Positions 23,004 to 31,918 of a stretch of DNA of 32,379 nt are shown here, in pieces. Below the pieces are notes generated by a model. It saw only the letters and a program-made list of their open reading frames with translations, was not told where the DNA came from and searched no databases. Where the stretch lies: the NCBI GenBank assembly GCA_029219925.1, contig JAQXUJ010000019.1:1-32379 (forward strand), read 5' to 3'. Each line of letters opens with the position of its first letter. The first letter of the stretch is position 1. This stretch comes from Clostridiales bacterium (GTDB lineage: Bacteria > Bacillota > Clostridia > UBA1381). The translations under genes were made by a program, and so were the position numbers.

Positions 23004-24354
23004 TTCTTTCCGACATAGGAATATACTCTTTGTGAGACGCAACATTTTTATATGCCGGACGCACTATTTTACTGGTACTCATAAGCTCCTCCAGCCGATG
23101 TGCACTCCAGCCGGCAATTCTTGCTATGGCAAAAATCGGCGTATACAGCTCCAGCGGAAGCCCAAGCATACTGTAAACAAATCCCGAATAAAAATCAACG
23201 TTTGCGCTTACAGGGCGGTTCCTTTTCTCTTTAAGAAGAGTGGGAGCAATATTTTCCACCATTTCATAAAGCGCCATCTCCTTCTCCTTCCCCTTTTCCT
23301 TCGCAAGAGGACCTACATATTTCTTCAGAATTTTTGTACGCGGGTCGGACAGAGAATAAACCGCATGACCGATACCGTAAATAAGACCGCTTTTATCAAA
23401 GGCTTCTTTGTTAAGAATTTTCGTCAAATATTCCTTTACCTCATTCTCGCTTGTCCAGTCCTTAACATGCTCCTTTATATCATCGAACATCTGAACCACC
23501 TTTTTATTTGCTCCGCCGTGCTTCGGTCCTTTAAGAGACCCTAAGGACGCCGCAACCGATGAATAGGTGTCGGTTCCCGATGAGGAAACAACATGTGTTG
23601 TAAAGGTGGAATTATTTCCGCCGCCATGCTCTGCCTGGGCAACAAGGCAGATATCCAAAAGCTTTGCCTCCAGCTCGGTATACTTTTTGTCCGGCCGCAA
23701 AGTGTACAGAATTACCTCCGCGGTAGACAGATCTGCCGGCGGCGTGTGAATATAAAGACTGTGTCCCTTCTGATAATGATTGTACGCCTGATAGCCGTAA
23801 ACCGAAAGCAGAGGAAACAGCGCAATCAGCTGCAAACTCTGCCGAAGGACATTGTCAACAGACGTGTCGTCGGCGCGGTCATCATAGGCGTAAAGAGTCA
23901 GCACGCTTCTTGCCAGTGTGTTCATCATGTCACTTGAAGGAGCTTTCATGATAATGTCGCGGACAAAGCTGGTAGGCAGCGTTCTGTAATCCGCCAGCAC
24001 CTTGCAGAAGTCCGCCAGCTCGCTTTCTCCCGGCTGTTCACCGAAGATTAACAGATATAAAACCTCTTCGAAACCGAAACGGTTATCCTCCGTAAAGCCC
24101 TTAACAATATCCTCTATGTCATAGCCTCGGTAATAAAGCTTACCTTCGCACGGAATCATTTCACCGTCATCGATGGTGTAGGACTTGACCTCGCCGATTT
24201 CGGTAAGTCCGGTAAGCACTCCGCGCCCGCTTTTATATCTAAGCCCTCGCTTAACCTCGTACTTGTCGTAGAGCTCCGGGTTAATGCGGCTGTTATTACT
24301 GCATTTTTTTGCAAGACGCTCTATTTCGGGCGTTATTTCTGAAAATTTATTCAT
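22987..24354 (-). CDS. Citrate synthase (citrate/2-methylcitrate synthase family)
   Basis: 455 aa; YYRGYDIEDIV, AEHGGGNNSTFTTHVVSSSGTDTYSSVAASLGSLKGPKHGGAN, NVDFYSGFVYSMLG. Confidence 0.94.
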   Translation of the reverse strand: MNKFSEITPEIERLAKKCSNNSRINPELYDKYEVKRGLRYKSGRGVLTGLTEIGEVKSYTIDDGEMIPCEGKLYYRGYDIEDIVKGFTEDNRFGFEEVLYLLIFGEQPGESELADFCKVLADYRTLPTSFVRDIIMKAPSSDMMNTLARSVLTLYAYDDRADDTSVDNVLRQSLQLIALFPLLSVYGYQAYNHYQKGHSLYIHTPPADLSTAEVILYTLRPDKKYTELEAKLLDICLVAQAEHGGGNNSTFTTHVVSSSGTDTYSSVAASLGSLKGPKHGGANKKVVQMFDDIKEHVKDWTSENEVKEYLTKILNKEAFDKSGLIYGIGHAVYSLSDPRTKILKKYVGPLAKEKGKEKEMALYEMVENIAPTLLKEKRNRPVSANVDFYSGFVYSMLGLPLELYTPIFAIARIAGWSAHRLEELMSTSKIVRPAYKNVASHKEYIPMSERNDESG

Positions 24355-24361
24355 CTGTAAT

Positions 24362-25345
24362 CTATCCTTTCCTCTTTATCATCAATGCCATGCGAACAGC
24401 AAGGGTGTGCAGGCTCACATACCGTCTGCGCATTTTTTGTGCCGTCACCGTTTCCTCAAGAGCAATTATTATTTTTTCCTCCGGTATACCGTTGGACATT
24501 CTTATTAATTTATCGCTGTAATCGCTGTTAACTATGCAGGCTTGAGCGTCATTCTGCAAAAGCATTATGTCACGTATAAAGCTCTGCCAAAAGGTCAGTA
24601 TCAAATCGGCATCGTCCTTGTTTTCCTCAAGAAAATCCGAAATTTTATATGCGTCCAAAAGCTCCGTTGACAACAGATTTTCCAGCTGTTCAAAAGCGGC
24701 CATGCGCAGCGGAACAAAGCTTTCATTATTTAATATCTGTTCTGCTCTTCCGGCAATTCCGCCGGCATATTTAACGTAAAAATCAGAGTTGTCCGACAAA
24801 TCCGGTCTTTTTTTCAACAGCCACGCTTTAAGTTTGTCATTATCAACCGGTCCGAAACGTATCTGAACACACCGTGAGCGCACTGTCTGCAAAAGTGCCT
24901 CATGGTTTTCCGCCAGAATTACAAAAACCGCATATTCCGGCGGTTCCTCAAGAACCTTTAAAAAAGCGTTCTGAGCCTGTTCGTTCATATCGTCGCCGTA
25001 AGCGATAATATACACCTTTCTGCCGCTTTCATACGGCTTGGTGTATGCGTCTGACACAACACTCCTGATTGTTTCCACCGAAATATTTTTTTTGCCGTCG
25101 GAGGGCTTTATATATAAAATGTCCGGATGCGTATCCGCGGATGCCATAAGGCAAGAGGAACATACGCCGCAGGGTGCGTTCCTCTTGTTTTCACATACAA
25201 GTGCCGCCGCAAAAAGCTGTGCCGCCTCATACGAACCAACTCCTCTTTCACCCTCAAAAATATATGCGTGCCGAGCCTCATCCCGTCTGACATTATTGAT
25301 AAGGTTTTCCATAATATCCTCATGGAAAATGTCATATCCGTACAT
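24362..25345 (-). CDS. holB: DNA polymerase III subunit delta'
   Basis: Start trimmed to MYGYDIFHEDIMENL with AAAGGAG RBS; HAYIFEGERGVGSYEAAQLFA, zinc cysteines CGVCSSC, FLKVLEEPPEYAVFVI, SRC. Confidence 0.92.
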   Translation of the reverse strand: MYGYDIFHEDIMENLINNVRRDEARHAYIFEGERGVGSYEAAQLFAAALVCENKRNAPCGVCSSCLMASADTHPDILYIKPSDGKKNISVETIRSVVSDAYTKPYESGRKVYIIAYGDDMNEQAQNAFLKVLEEPPEYAVFVILAENHEALLQTVRSRCVQIRFGPVDNDKLKAWLLKKRPDLSDNSDFYVKYAGGIAGRAEQILNNESFVPLRMAAFEQLENLLSTELLDAYKISDFLEENKDDADLILTFWQSFIRDIMLLQNDAQACIVNSDYSDKLIRMSNGIPEEKIIIALEETVTAQKMRRRYVSLHTLAVRMALMIKRKG

Positions 25346-25399
25346 ATTCCCGGCTCCTTTCATAAGCTGTCAAGTGGTATTGTGCCCTTGATGTCAGCG

Positions 25400-26164
25400 T
25401 TAAATTCTATACAGATTTCTTGCATTCCGGCAGGTAATCTCTTCAACATCTTGTGGCGAAATACCCTTAATTTCCGCCAGCTTTTCCGCAACAAAATGCA
25501 TTAAAAGAGAGCTGTTCTGCGTGCCACGGTACGGCTCCGGCGCAAGGTACGGGCAGTCGGTTTCCAGAACAATTCTTTCAATCGGTACCGCAGCGGCGGC
25601 TTTCTGCACTTTTTTCGCATTTTTAAAGGTCAATGTTCCTCCAAATCCGAGATAAAATCCCAAATCCAGCACTTCACGCGCCATTTCCGCACTTCCGGAA
25701 TAGCAATGCATGACGCCGCCCACCTGCTCGACATGGCGTTCTCTTAAAATTTCCAGGCAATCGGAATGAGCGTCCCTGTCATGTATTATAACAGGCAGTC
25801 CAAGCTCATGAGCCAGGTCAATCTGGCGGGCAAACCACTTTTTTTGCAGTTCCTTCGGCACGTCATCATAGTGATAATCCAGTCCGATTTCTCCCACAGC
25901 CCGTACCTTTTTATGTTCTGCCGCCCTTTTAAGCTTCTCCATATCTGCCTCTGTCAGCTCGCCCACCTCTTCGGGATGCACGCCGACCGATGCGTACAAA
26001 AATGAGTATTTATCCGATAAATCAAGAATTTCCTCCACCGATCTCATTGAATCCGCGGCATTCAAAATATATCCTACGCCGTTATCCTGCATTTTTGAAA
26101 GCAGTTCATGGCGGTTATCATCAAAAGCGCTGTCATTATAATGTGCATGTGAATCAAATAACAT
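25400..26164 (-). CDS. tatD: TatD family hydrolase / DNase
   Basis: Start trimmed to MLFDSHAHYNDSAF with AGGAG RBS; GEIGLDYHYD, ETDCPYLAPEPYRGTQN. Confidence 0.94.
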   Translation of the reverse strand: MLFDSHAHYNDSAFDDNRHELLSKMQDNGVGYILNAADSMRSVEEILDLSDKYSFLYASVGVHPEEVGELTEADMEKLKRAAEHKKVRAVGEIGLDYHYDDVPKELQKKWFARQIDLAHELGLPVIIHDRDAHSDCLEILRERHVEQVGGVMHCYSGSAEMAREVLDLGFYLGFGGTLTFKNAKKVQKAAAAVPIERIVLETDCPYLAPEPYRGTQNSSLLMHFVAEKLAEIKGISPQDVEEITCRNARNLYRI

Positions 26165-26175
26165 TTGTACCACTC

Positions 26176-26619
26176 CTATAACCAAAGATGCCGTACAACC
26201 GCAATAAGTATACCCAAAAGAGCACCGGCAAAAACTTCCTTTGGGGTATGCCCCAAAAGCTCCTTAAGGCGCTTATCGGTATCGGAAAAATCCGCTTTTT
26301 CCCATCGTTCCACAAGCTTGTTCAAAATCCGTGCCTGCTGTCCTGCAGCCCGCCGCACTCCTGCTGCGTCATACATGACAACCATCGCCAGCACAACGCA
26401 GATTGCAAATTCACTGCTTGAAAAGCCTTCCTCTATACCGATTCCGGCGGCAAGGCTGGTTACGAATGCGGAGTGTGAGCTGGGCATACCTCCGGCGCCT
26501 ATAAAACGGCGGAAATCTATTTTTTTGCTTTTTACTAGCGTAAAAACAACCTTGAGAAGCTGGGCTATAAACCATGACATTATACAGGTCACCAATACGC
26601 TTTCTTTCCAAAAATTCAT
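26176..26619 (-). CDS. Divergent PAP2 family protein (DUF212/YuiD-like)
   Basis: 147 aa; GGMPSSHSAFVTSLAAGIGIEEGFSSSEFAICVVLAMVVMYDAAGVRRAAGQQA, GHTPKEVFAGALLGI. Confidence 0.92.
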   Translation of the reverse strand: MNFWKESVLVTCIMSWFIAQLLKVVFTLVKSKKIDFRRFIGAGGMPSSHSAFVTSLAAGIGIEEGFSSSEFAICVVLAMVVMYDAAGVRRAAGQQARILNKLVERWEKADFSDTDKRLKELLGHTPKEVFAGALLGILIAVVRHLWL

Positions 26620-26621
26620 TG

Positions 26622-27482
26622 CTACGCCTTTCTTCTAATTAGCTTTTCGGCAAGAGCGCAAAGCTCGCCGCTGTTTTCGAAAATATCAAGACAGTGAATT
26701 GCCTTCCGGGTGTATTCCTCCGACAAACTGCGTGCCTTTTCGATACCGAACAGGGTAACATAGGTGGATTTATTGTTCTCAGCATCACTGCCTATAGGCT
26801 TTCCCAAATCTGCCTCATTTCCCTCGACGTCCAGAATATCGTCTTGAATCTGAAAAGCAATCCCCAGATTTTTGCAAAATCCGTCTATCGCATCAATTTG
26901 CTTCCCCTCCGCTCCGGATAAAATCGCTCCGATTACACCTGACGCACGGATTAGAGCCCCTGTCTTAAGAGAATGCAGATACTTTAAAAGCTCCTCATCC
27001 TCATCATGACTGTCAATATCCACAATCTGTCCGCCAATCATTCCGTCAGCTCCGGCAGCCTTAGCCAGCTCTGCCGCCGCCCTAATAACCGACTTTTTGC
27101 ATACGCCTTCAAAATCACATGATATTGCCGTTTCAAAGGCGAGGGTAAGCAGTGCGTCCCCTGCAAGAATTGCCGTGGCCTCTCCGTACACCTTATGATT
27201 GGTCGGCTTTCCCCGACGCAAATCATCATTGTCCATAGCCGGCAAATCGTCATGAATAAGCGAATAGGTGTGTATCATCTCTATTGCACAGGCAAAGGGC
27301 AGAACTATTTCCGGCTCTTTTCCCAGCATTTTTGCCGTCATCATCATAATAACCGGACGCAGACGCTTTCCTCCGGCAAAAAGGCTGTATCCCATTGCCT
27401 CGTATATTTTCTTCTGGGGATTGTCCTTTATTTTTACGCATTCCCTAAGTGCGCTGTCCACTAAATCTATATATTTCTGCAT
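26622..27482 (-). CDS. ispA: Polyprenyl synthetase / farnesyl diphosphate synthase
   Basis: GGKRLRPVI, SLIHDDLPAMDNDDLRRGKPTNHKVYGE (FARM-like), FQIQDDILDVEG (SARM-like). Confidence 0.95.
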   Translation of the reverse strand: MQKYIDLVDSALRECVKIKDNPQKKIYEAMGYSLFAGGKRLRPVIMMMTAKMLGKEPEIVLPFACAIEMIHTYSLIHDDLPAMDNDDLRRGKPTNHKVYGEATAILAGDALLTLAFETAISCDFEGVCKKSVIRAAAELAKAAGADGMIGGQIVDIDSHDEDEELLKYLHSLKTGALIRASGVIGAILSGAEGKQIDAIDGFCKNLGIAFQIQDDILDVEGNEADLGKPIGSDAENNKSTYVTLFGIEKARSLSEEYTRKAIHCLDIFENSGELCALAEKLIRRKA

Positions 27483-27484
27483 GA

Positions 27485-27682
27485 TTATTCCTCAGTAAAA
27501 TCTTTCTTTTCGCCGTCAATTAGCACCGAAACCTTTTTTTCCGCCTTATCAAGCATTTGATTGCACTCCTTTGACAGCTTAATACCCTTTTCAAACAGCT
27601 CAAGACTTTCGTCCAGGGTTGTATCGCCGCTTTCCAGCTTTGCAACAATTTCTTCAAGCTCCTTTATGGATTTTTCAAACAT
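27485..27682 (-). CDS. xseB: Exodeoxyribonuclease VII small subunit
   Basis: 65 aa; FEKSIKELEEIVAKLESGDTTLDESLELFEKGIKLSKECNQML. Confidence 0.96.
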   Translation of the reverse strand: MFEKSIKELEEIVAKLESGDTTLDESLELFEKGIKLSKECNQMLDKAEKKVSVLIDGEKKDFTEE

Positions 27683-27684
27683 AA

Positions 27685-28869
27685 TTAATTCTCCTTTACC
27701 CTACAGTCACAGCTTCCGTCCGACAGTCGCAGACGGAAATCTCTGCACTTTTTCATATCCTCTACCGACCGTATTACGCTGCCGTCGGGATTTTCCGCAA
27801 TTGAATATCCCCTGCCCAGAACCGACAGCGGCGAAAGGGCATCCAGCTTTGCCGCCAGCTGCGACATGATTTTTGTTTTTTCGGACAGGGAAAGCTTAAA
27901 TGCCTGCTCCGCCCGTTTCATAATACCGTCCAGCCTTTGCCGGCTGTCATCAATTCTGTTTTGCGGTGTTCTGAGCTGCAGCTTTTCCACATACATCCGC
28001 TTATTGCCTATAAAATTGACCTCCGCCGATTTCAGCCTTCCTGCCAGCATGGAAATCCTGCTCATAAGCTCCAGCTGCGACGGCACCGCAATTTCCGCCG
28101 CTGCCGACGGAGTAGGCGCACGAAGGTCTGCGACAAAATCGGCAATGGTGAAATCCGTTTCATGCCCCACCGCCGAAATTACAGGTATCTCCGAGGCATA
28201 GATGGCTCGGGCGACAATTTCCTCGTTAAACGCCCACAAATCTTCAATGGAGCCGCCGCCGCGGCCAACAATAAGCGTATCACACAGCTTATGTTTATTA
28301 AAATACTCAATAGCCTCGACAATATTCTCCTTGGCACCCGCTCCCTGTACCAATGACGGATATATTATTATTTCACAGTAGGGATACCTTCGGGTTATGA
28401 CATTAATTATATCTCGTACCGCAGCGCCGGTGGTGGCAGTAACCACACCGATTTTTTCGGGGTATTGCGGAATCGGCTTTTTTTTGCTTTCATCGAAAAG
28501 TCCTTCCTCCGAAAGACGCTTTTTAAGCTGTTCGTACGCCACATACAGCTCTCCAACGCCGTCGGGAGTCATTTCGTTAATATACAGCTGATAAGTTCCG
28601 CTTTGCTCATAAACACCGATTCTGCCTCTTGCAAGCACCTTCATGCCGTCCTCCGGCGAAAATGCAAGCCCCAAAGCGGCACTTTTGAACATAACCGCCT
28701 TCAAGACGCCGCCATCGTCCTTTAGGGTTATGTATAAATGTCCTGAATAATGACGCTTAAAATTTGAAATTTCGCCCTTAATCCAAATATCGTTTAATGC
28801 CGTCTGCCCCTCCACAACCCGTTTCATATACGCATTCAGCTGGGTTACGGTTGCTACTAACGGTTCCAT
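27685..28869 (-). CDS. xseA: Exodeoxyribonuclease VII large subunit
   Basis: VTQLNAYMKRVVE OB domain, GVVTATTGAAVRDIINVITRRYP, DTLIVGRGGGSIEDLWAFNEE; start set to ATG 28869 behind AAAGGAG rather than TTG 28878. Confidence 0.95.
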   Translation of the reverse strand: MEPLVATVTQLNAYMKRVVEGQTALNDIWIKGEISNFKRHYSGHLYITLKDDGGVLKAVMFKSAALGLAFSPEDGMKVLARGRIGVYEQSGTYQLYINEMTPDGVGELYVAYEQLKKRLSEEGLFDESKKKPIPQYPEKIGVVTATTGAAVRDIINVITRRYPYCEIIIYPSLVQGAGAKENIVEAIEYFNKHKLCDTLIVGRGGGSIEDLWAFNEEIVARAIYASEIPVISAVGHETDFTIADFVADLRAPTPSAAAEIAVPSQLELMSRISMLAGRLKSAEVNFIGNKRMYVEKLQLRTPQNRIDDSRQRLDGIMKRAEQAFKLSLSEKTKIMSQLAAKLDALSPLSVLGRGYSIAENPDGSVIRSVEDMKKCRDFRLRLSDGSCDCRVKEN

Positions 28870-29777
28870 TTGCTCCAACTCCTTTTTGCAAGCTCGGCAA
28901 TGCCCACGGCATTATCGCAGGCAAGCTCTCCCGACGCAAAGTATGTCTGCACCTTCACATTTTCCGACAGATACCGCCTCAGCAGCGTGTTTGACGCAAC
29001 GCCGCCCACAAACAGCACCCTTTCGGGATTACCGGAATTTATTGCTTCGGCAAGACTCTTTCCTATAAATATCAGCGCCGATCTCGCCAAAACACCTGCG
29101 TGCTCCCTGCCGATTTTTTCCGACAGCTTGTTCTCCATTCCCGACAAATTCATATATCCGCCGGAAACTGCGGTTTTAAGCGGAATTTCTCTGTCCGCAT
29201 TAAGGCTAAGCGCGTCAAATTCCTTTCCGCAGGGAAATTTCATTCCCAGCCTCACACCCAGGCGGTCAATCAGCTGTCCCGCCGATATATCCTTTGTGCC
29301 TCCGATAATCTCCGTATCAAATCCATCGCCGTTCCATGCACAGCGCAGAATTTCGGTTGTTCCTCCCGACATATGCACCGCCGTGAAGGGCTTTCCCATC
29401 AGCTCTGTACAGTCTGCCGACACAATTCCCGCCATGATATGCCCGTCCTGATGGGAATACCGAAAGAGCGGAACTCCGAGAACCTTTGCTATCGTTCTTG
29501 CAAAGCTTTCACCGGCAACAAATACCGGCATATACGAGCCTTCAACACTTCGCGGTCGTGTTGAAACCCCTATCGCGGTAATCGCAGACACATCGGAGTC
29601 AAGGCCTTCCAAAAGGTGCGGAAGCTCCCTTACATGGGCAAAAACTCCCTCCGACTGACGTATCCCCCGTTCCCCCTCTTTTACATCGATAATTTTCCTT
29701 ACCGACGCAGTATTCTCGCCGCAGAGAGCGACAGAGGTGGTATAATTAGACGTGTCGATTCCCAAAAACAGACTCAT
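28857..29777 (-). CDS. TsaD/Kae1-like protein (paralogous peptidase M22-like family, about 306 aa)
   Basis: FLGIDTSNYTTSVAL, SVEGSYMPVFVAGESFA, YSHQDGHIMAG metal-ligand-like His pair, AVHMSGGTTEIL, FVGGVASNTLLRRYL; lacks the ETSCDET N-terminus usual in TsaD. Confidence 0.85.
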   Translation of the reverse strand: MSLFLGIDTSNYTTSVALCGENTASVRKIIDVKEGERGIRQSEGVFAHVRELPHLLEGLDSDVSAITAIGVSTRPRSVEGSYMPVFVAGESFARTIAKVLGVPLFRYSHQDGHIMAGIVSADCTELMGKPFTAVHMSGGTTEILRCAWNGDGFDTEIIGGTKDISAGQLIDRLGVRLGMKFPCGKEFDALSLNADREIPLKTAVSGGYMNLSGMENKLSEKIGREHAGVLARSALIFIGKSLAEAINSGNPERVLFVGGVASNTLLRRYLSENVKVQTYFASGELACDNAVGIAELAKRSWSKWNR

Positions 29778-30184
29778 TTTTTTATCACGCCCGCAAGAAC
29801 GCCGTTTACAAAGGCCGAGGAATCGGGCTCGTCAAATTTTTTTGCAAGCTCCAGCGCCTCATTTATGGCTACCTTTTCCGGAACGTCCTCCACATATTTA
29901 ATCTCATAAACAGCCAGCAGCAACACTGCCCGCGCAACCTTTGAAATACGCTCAATGCGCCATCCGGAGGACAGATTTTTGCTGATGATGTCCAAAAGCT
30001 CCTCCTCGTGATCCATTACACCGGTCACTACGCCTTTTATATACGGCATTGCCGTCACGCTTTCGGGACGCTCGTTCATCAGCTGGTCAAAAAGAAAATC
30101 CAGCTCGTCCCTATGCTGATTTAGCTCAAAAATGAGCTTGAAGGCTTCGCACCGTGCCTGACTGCGTGAAAGTTTTTTGCTCAT
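29774..30184 (-). CDS. nusB: Transcription antitermination factor NusB
   Basis: 136 aa; LSRSQARCEAFKLIFELN, VARAVLLLAVYEIKYVEDVPEKVAINEALELAKKFDEPDSSAFVNGVL. Confidence 0.93.
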   Translation of the reverse strand: MSKKLSRSQARCEAFKLIFELNQHRDELDFLFDQLMNERPESVTAMPYIKGVVTGVMDHEEELLDIISKNLSSGWRIERISKVARAVLLLAVYEIKYVEDVPEKVAINEALELAKKFDEPDSSAFVNGVLAGVIKK

Positions 30185-30226
30185 TGTCCAATCCTTTCAT
30201 ATATCCATTTAATTACATCAATATAT

Positions 30227-30255
30227 ATTATACCCTTTTTTACCGATAATTGCAA
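30227..30255 (-). promoter_or_regulatory. Promoter for the nusB gene run
   Basis: Minus strand TTGCAA-17 nt-TATAAT. Confidence 0.65.
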
Positions 30256-30274
30256 GATATTAGGCAAATAATTA

Positions 30275-30303
30275 TTGACTATGAGGGCAAAATATGTTAA
30301 GAT
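30275..30303 (+). promoter_or_regulatory. Promoter for the CaCA exchanger gene
   Basis: TTGACT-17 nt-TAAGAT, divergent from the nusB promoter. Confidence 0.5.
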
Positions 30304-30332
30304 TATACTACACTATTTCGGAGATGGGTTTT

Positions 30333-31280
30333 ATGGAAACATTTACTGTAATTATACTGTTTATTATAGGTCTTATTTTGATTATTAAAGGCGGAGATTA
30401 TTTTGTGGATGCGGCGGCATGGTTTGCAGAGGCATTCGGCATACCAAAATTTATTGTCGGAGCAACCATTGTCAGCTTTGCCACAACTCTTCCCGAGCTT
30501 TTGGTATCGCTGTTCGCTGCGCTTCAGGGAAAAAATCTTATGGCAGCCGGCAATGCTATCGGCTCGGTAACCGCCAACCTTGGGCTTATTCTTGCCATTT
30601 CGGCAATATGCATTCCCGCTGCGGTAAAGCGCGGTGAATTTGGTTTTAAAAGCATATTAATGGCGGTGGTATGCGGTGTTCTGTGGCTGTTTTCAAGAAG
30701 CGGAAATATCGGTATTGCAGCGGACATTATTCTGCTTATTCTGTTTGCTGTTTTCATGGCGGAGAATATCTACTCCGCCCAAAAAAATAATTCCGAAAAT
30801 GACAAACCCGAAATAAAAAAATCGGAGCTATGGCGTAACATTCTGTTCTTTGTAATCGGCATAGCCGGCATTGTAGTCGGCGCACAGCTGCTGGTGGATA
30901 ACGGTAGCAGTATTGCGCTCATGCTGGGTGTTTCCGAGGGAATTATAAGCGTTACAATAATCGCCATTGGTACCTCTCTGCCCGAGCTGGTTACCACCCT
31001 GACAGCTATTGCAAAAAAACAGTCGTCCCTGTCGGTGGGAAACATAATAGGCGCAAACATTATTGATTTGTCAGTCATTCTTCCGGTATGTTCACTGGCG
31101 GCAGGAGGCAGCGCACCGGTAAATCCCCAAACCTATTCGCTGGACATACCCGTTTGCTTCGGCATAATTTTGTTATCAATACTTCCGCCTCTGATTTTCA
31201 AAAAATTTTCACGGGCGCAGGGTTTTGTTATGCTTGCGGCATATATTTTCTATATTGCATATGTTTGTATAAAGCTTTAA
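30333..31280 (+). CDS. Calcium/sodium antiporter (CaCA family, YrbG-like)
   Basis: Two alpha repeats: GATIVSFATTLPELLVSLFAALQGKNLMAAGNAIGS and TIIAIGTSLPELVTTLTAIAKKQSSLSVGNIIGANIID; ATG 30333 preferred over track start 30294. Confidence 0.93.
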   Translation: METFTVIILFIIGLILIIKGGDYFVDAAAWFAEAFGIPKFIVGATIVSFATTLPELLVSLFAALQGKNLMAAGNAIGSVTANLGLILAISAICIPAAVKRGEFGFKSILMAVVCGVLWLFSRSGNIGIAADIILLILFAVFMAENIYSAQKNNSENDKPEIKKSELWRNILFFVIGIAGIVVGAQLLVDNGSSIALMLGVSEGIISVTIIAIGTSLPELVTTLTAIAKKQSSLSVGNIIGANIIDLSVILPVCSLAAGGSAPVNPQTYSLDIPVCFGIILLSILPPLIFKKFSRAQGFVMLAAYIFYIAYVCIKL

Positions 31281-31292
31281 AGGAGAATTGCT

Positions 31293-31826
31293 ATGATTTA
31301 TGTACTTTTAACCGATGGATTTGAAGACATCGAGGCATTAGAGCCGGTGGATATTCTGCGGCGGGCAGAAATTGACGTTAAAACTGTGGGAATAAGCGGC
31401 AAAAACGCTGTATCCTCCCATGGCGTCACCGTTGTATGCGACATTCTTATCGATGAGCTGGACTCGTCTGACATGACTATGCTTTTCCTTCCCGGCGGTC
31501 CCGGGCATGTGGACCTGGACTCCTCCGAAAAGGTGCATGCGCTGATACGTTATGCCCATGAAAACGATATTTACATTGCGGCTATATGTGCTTCGCCGTC
31601 AATAATAGGCAAGATGGGGCTTCTGAAGGATAAACAGTATACCTGTTTCCCCGGATTTGAGGAAAAGGTTGTGGGCGGAACATATACCGGTGAAAAGGCT
31701 GTTCTGGACGGGAAAATTCTTACCGGCAGAGGCGCCGGTGCGGCAAGCGATTTCGGCTTTAAAATCGTGGAGATTTTTCGCGGCAAAATTCTTGCCGATG
31801 ACCTTCGTCGGCAAATGCAGTATTAA
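31293..31826 (+). CDS. DJ-1/PfpI family protein
   Basis: 177 aa; FEDIEALEPVDILRRA, FLPGGPG, AAICASPSIIG nucleophile elbow, GGTYTGEKAVLDGKILTGRGAGAASDF. Confidence 0.94.
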   Translation: MIYVLLTDGFEDIEALEPVDILRRAEIDVKTVGISGKNAVSSHGVTVVCDILIDELDSSDMTMLFLPGGPGHVDLDSSEKVHALIRYAHENDIYIAAICASPSIIGKMGLLKDKQYTCFPGFEEKVVGGTYTGEKAVLDGKILTGRGAGAASDFGFKIVEIFRGKILADDLRRQMQY

Positions 31827-31837
31827 AAAATACCGGT

Positions 31838-31868
31838 GGAGCGGAACAAAAGCCGCTCCTTTTTATTT
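31838..31868 (+). terminator. Terminator after the DJ-1 gene
   Basis: GGAGCGG-AACAAAAG-CCGCTCC-TTTTTATTTT. Confidence 0.85.
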
Positions 31869-31918
31869 TACTAAAAATACATTAACATATGATACTACAT
31901 CATTAAGCGGTGATAAAA

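Noticed and set aside
22948-23544. 198-aa plus-strand ORF opposite citrate synthase and the FAD oxidoreductase
   Set aside because: Antisense shadow ORF spanning two well-supported genes.
26165-26185. Apparent overlap of tatD with the DUF212 gene
   Set aside because: tatD starts at 26164 (MLFDSHAH with RBS), so there is no overlap.
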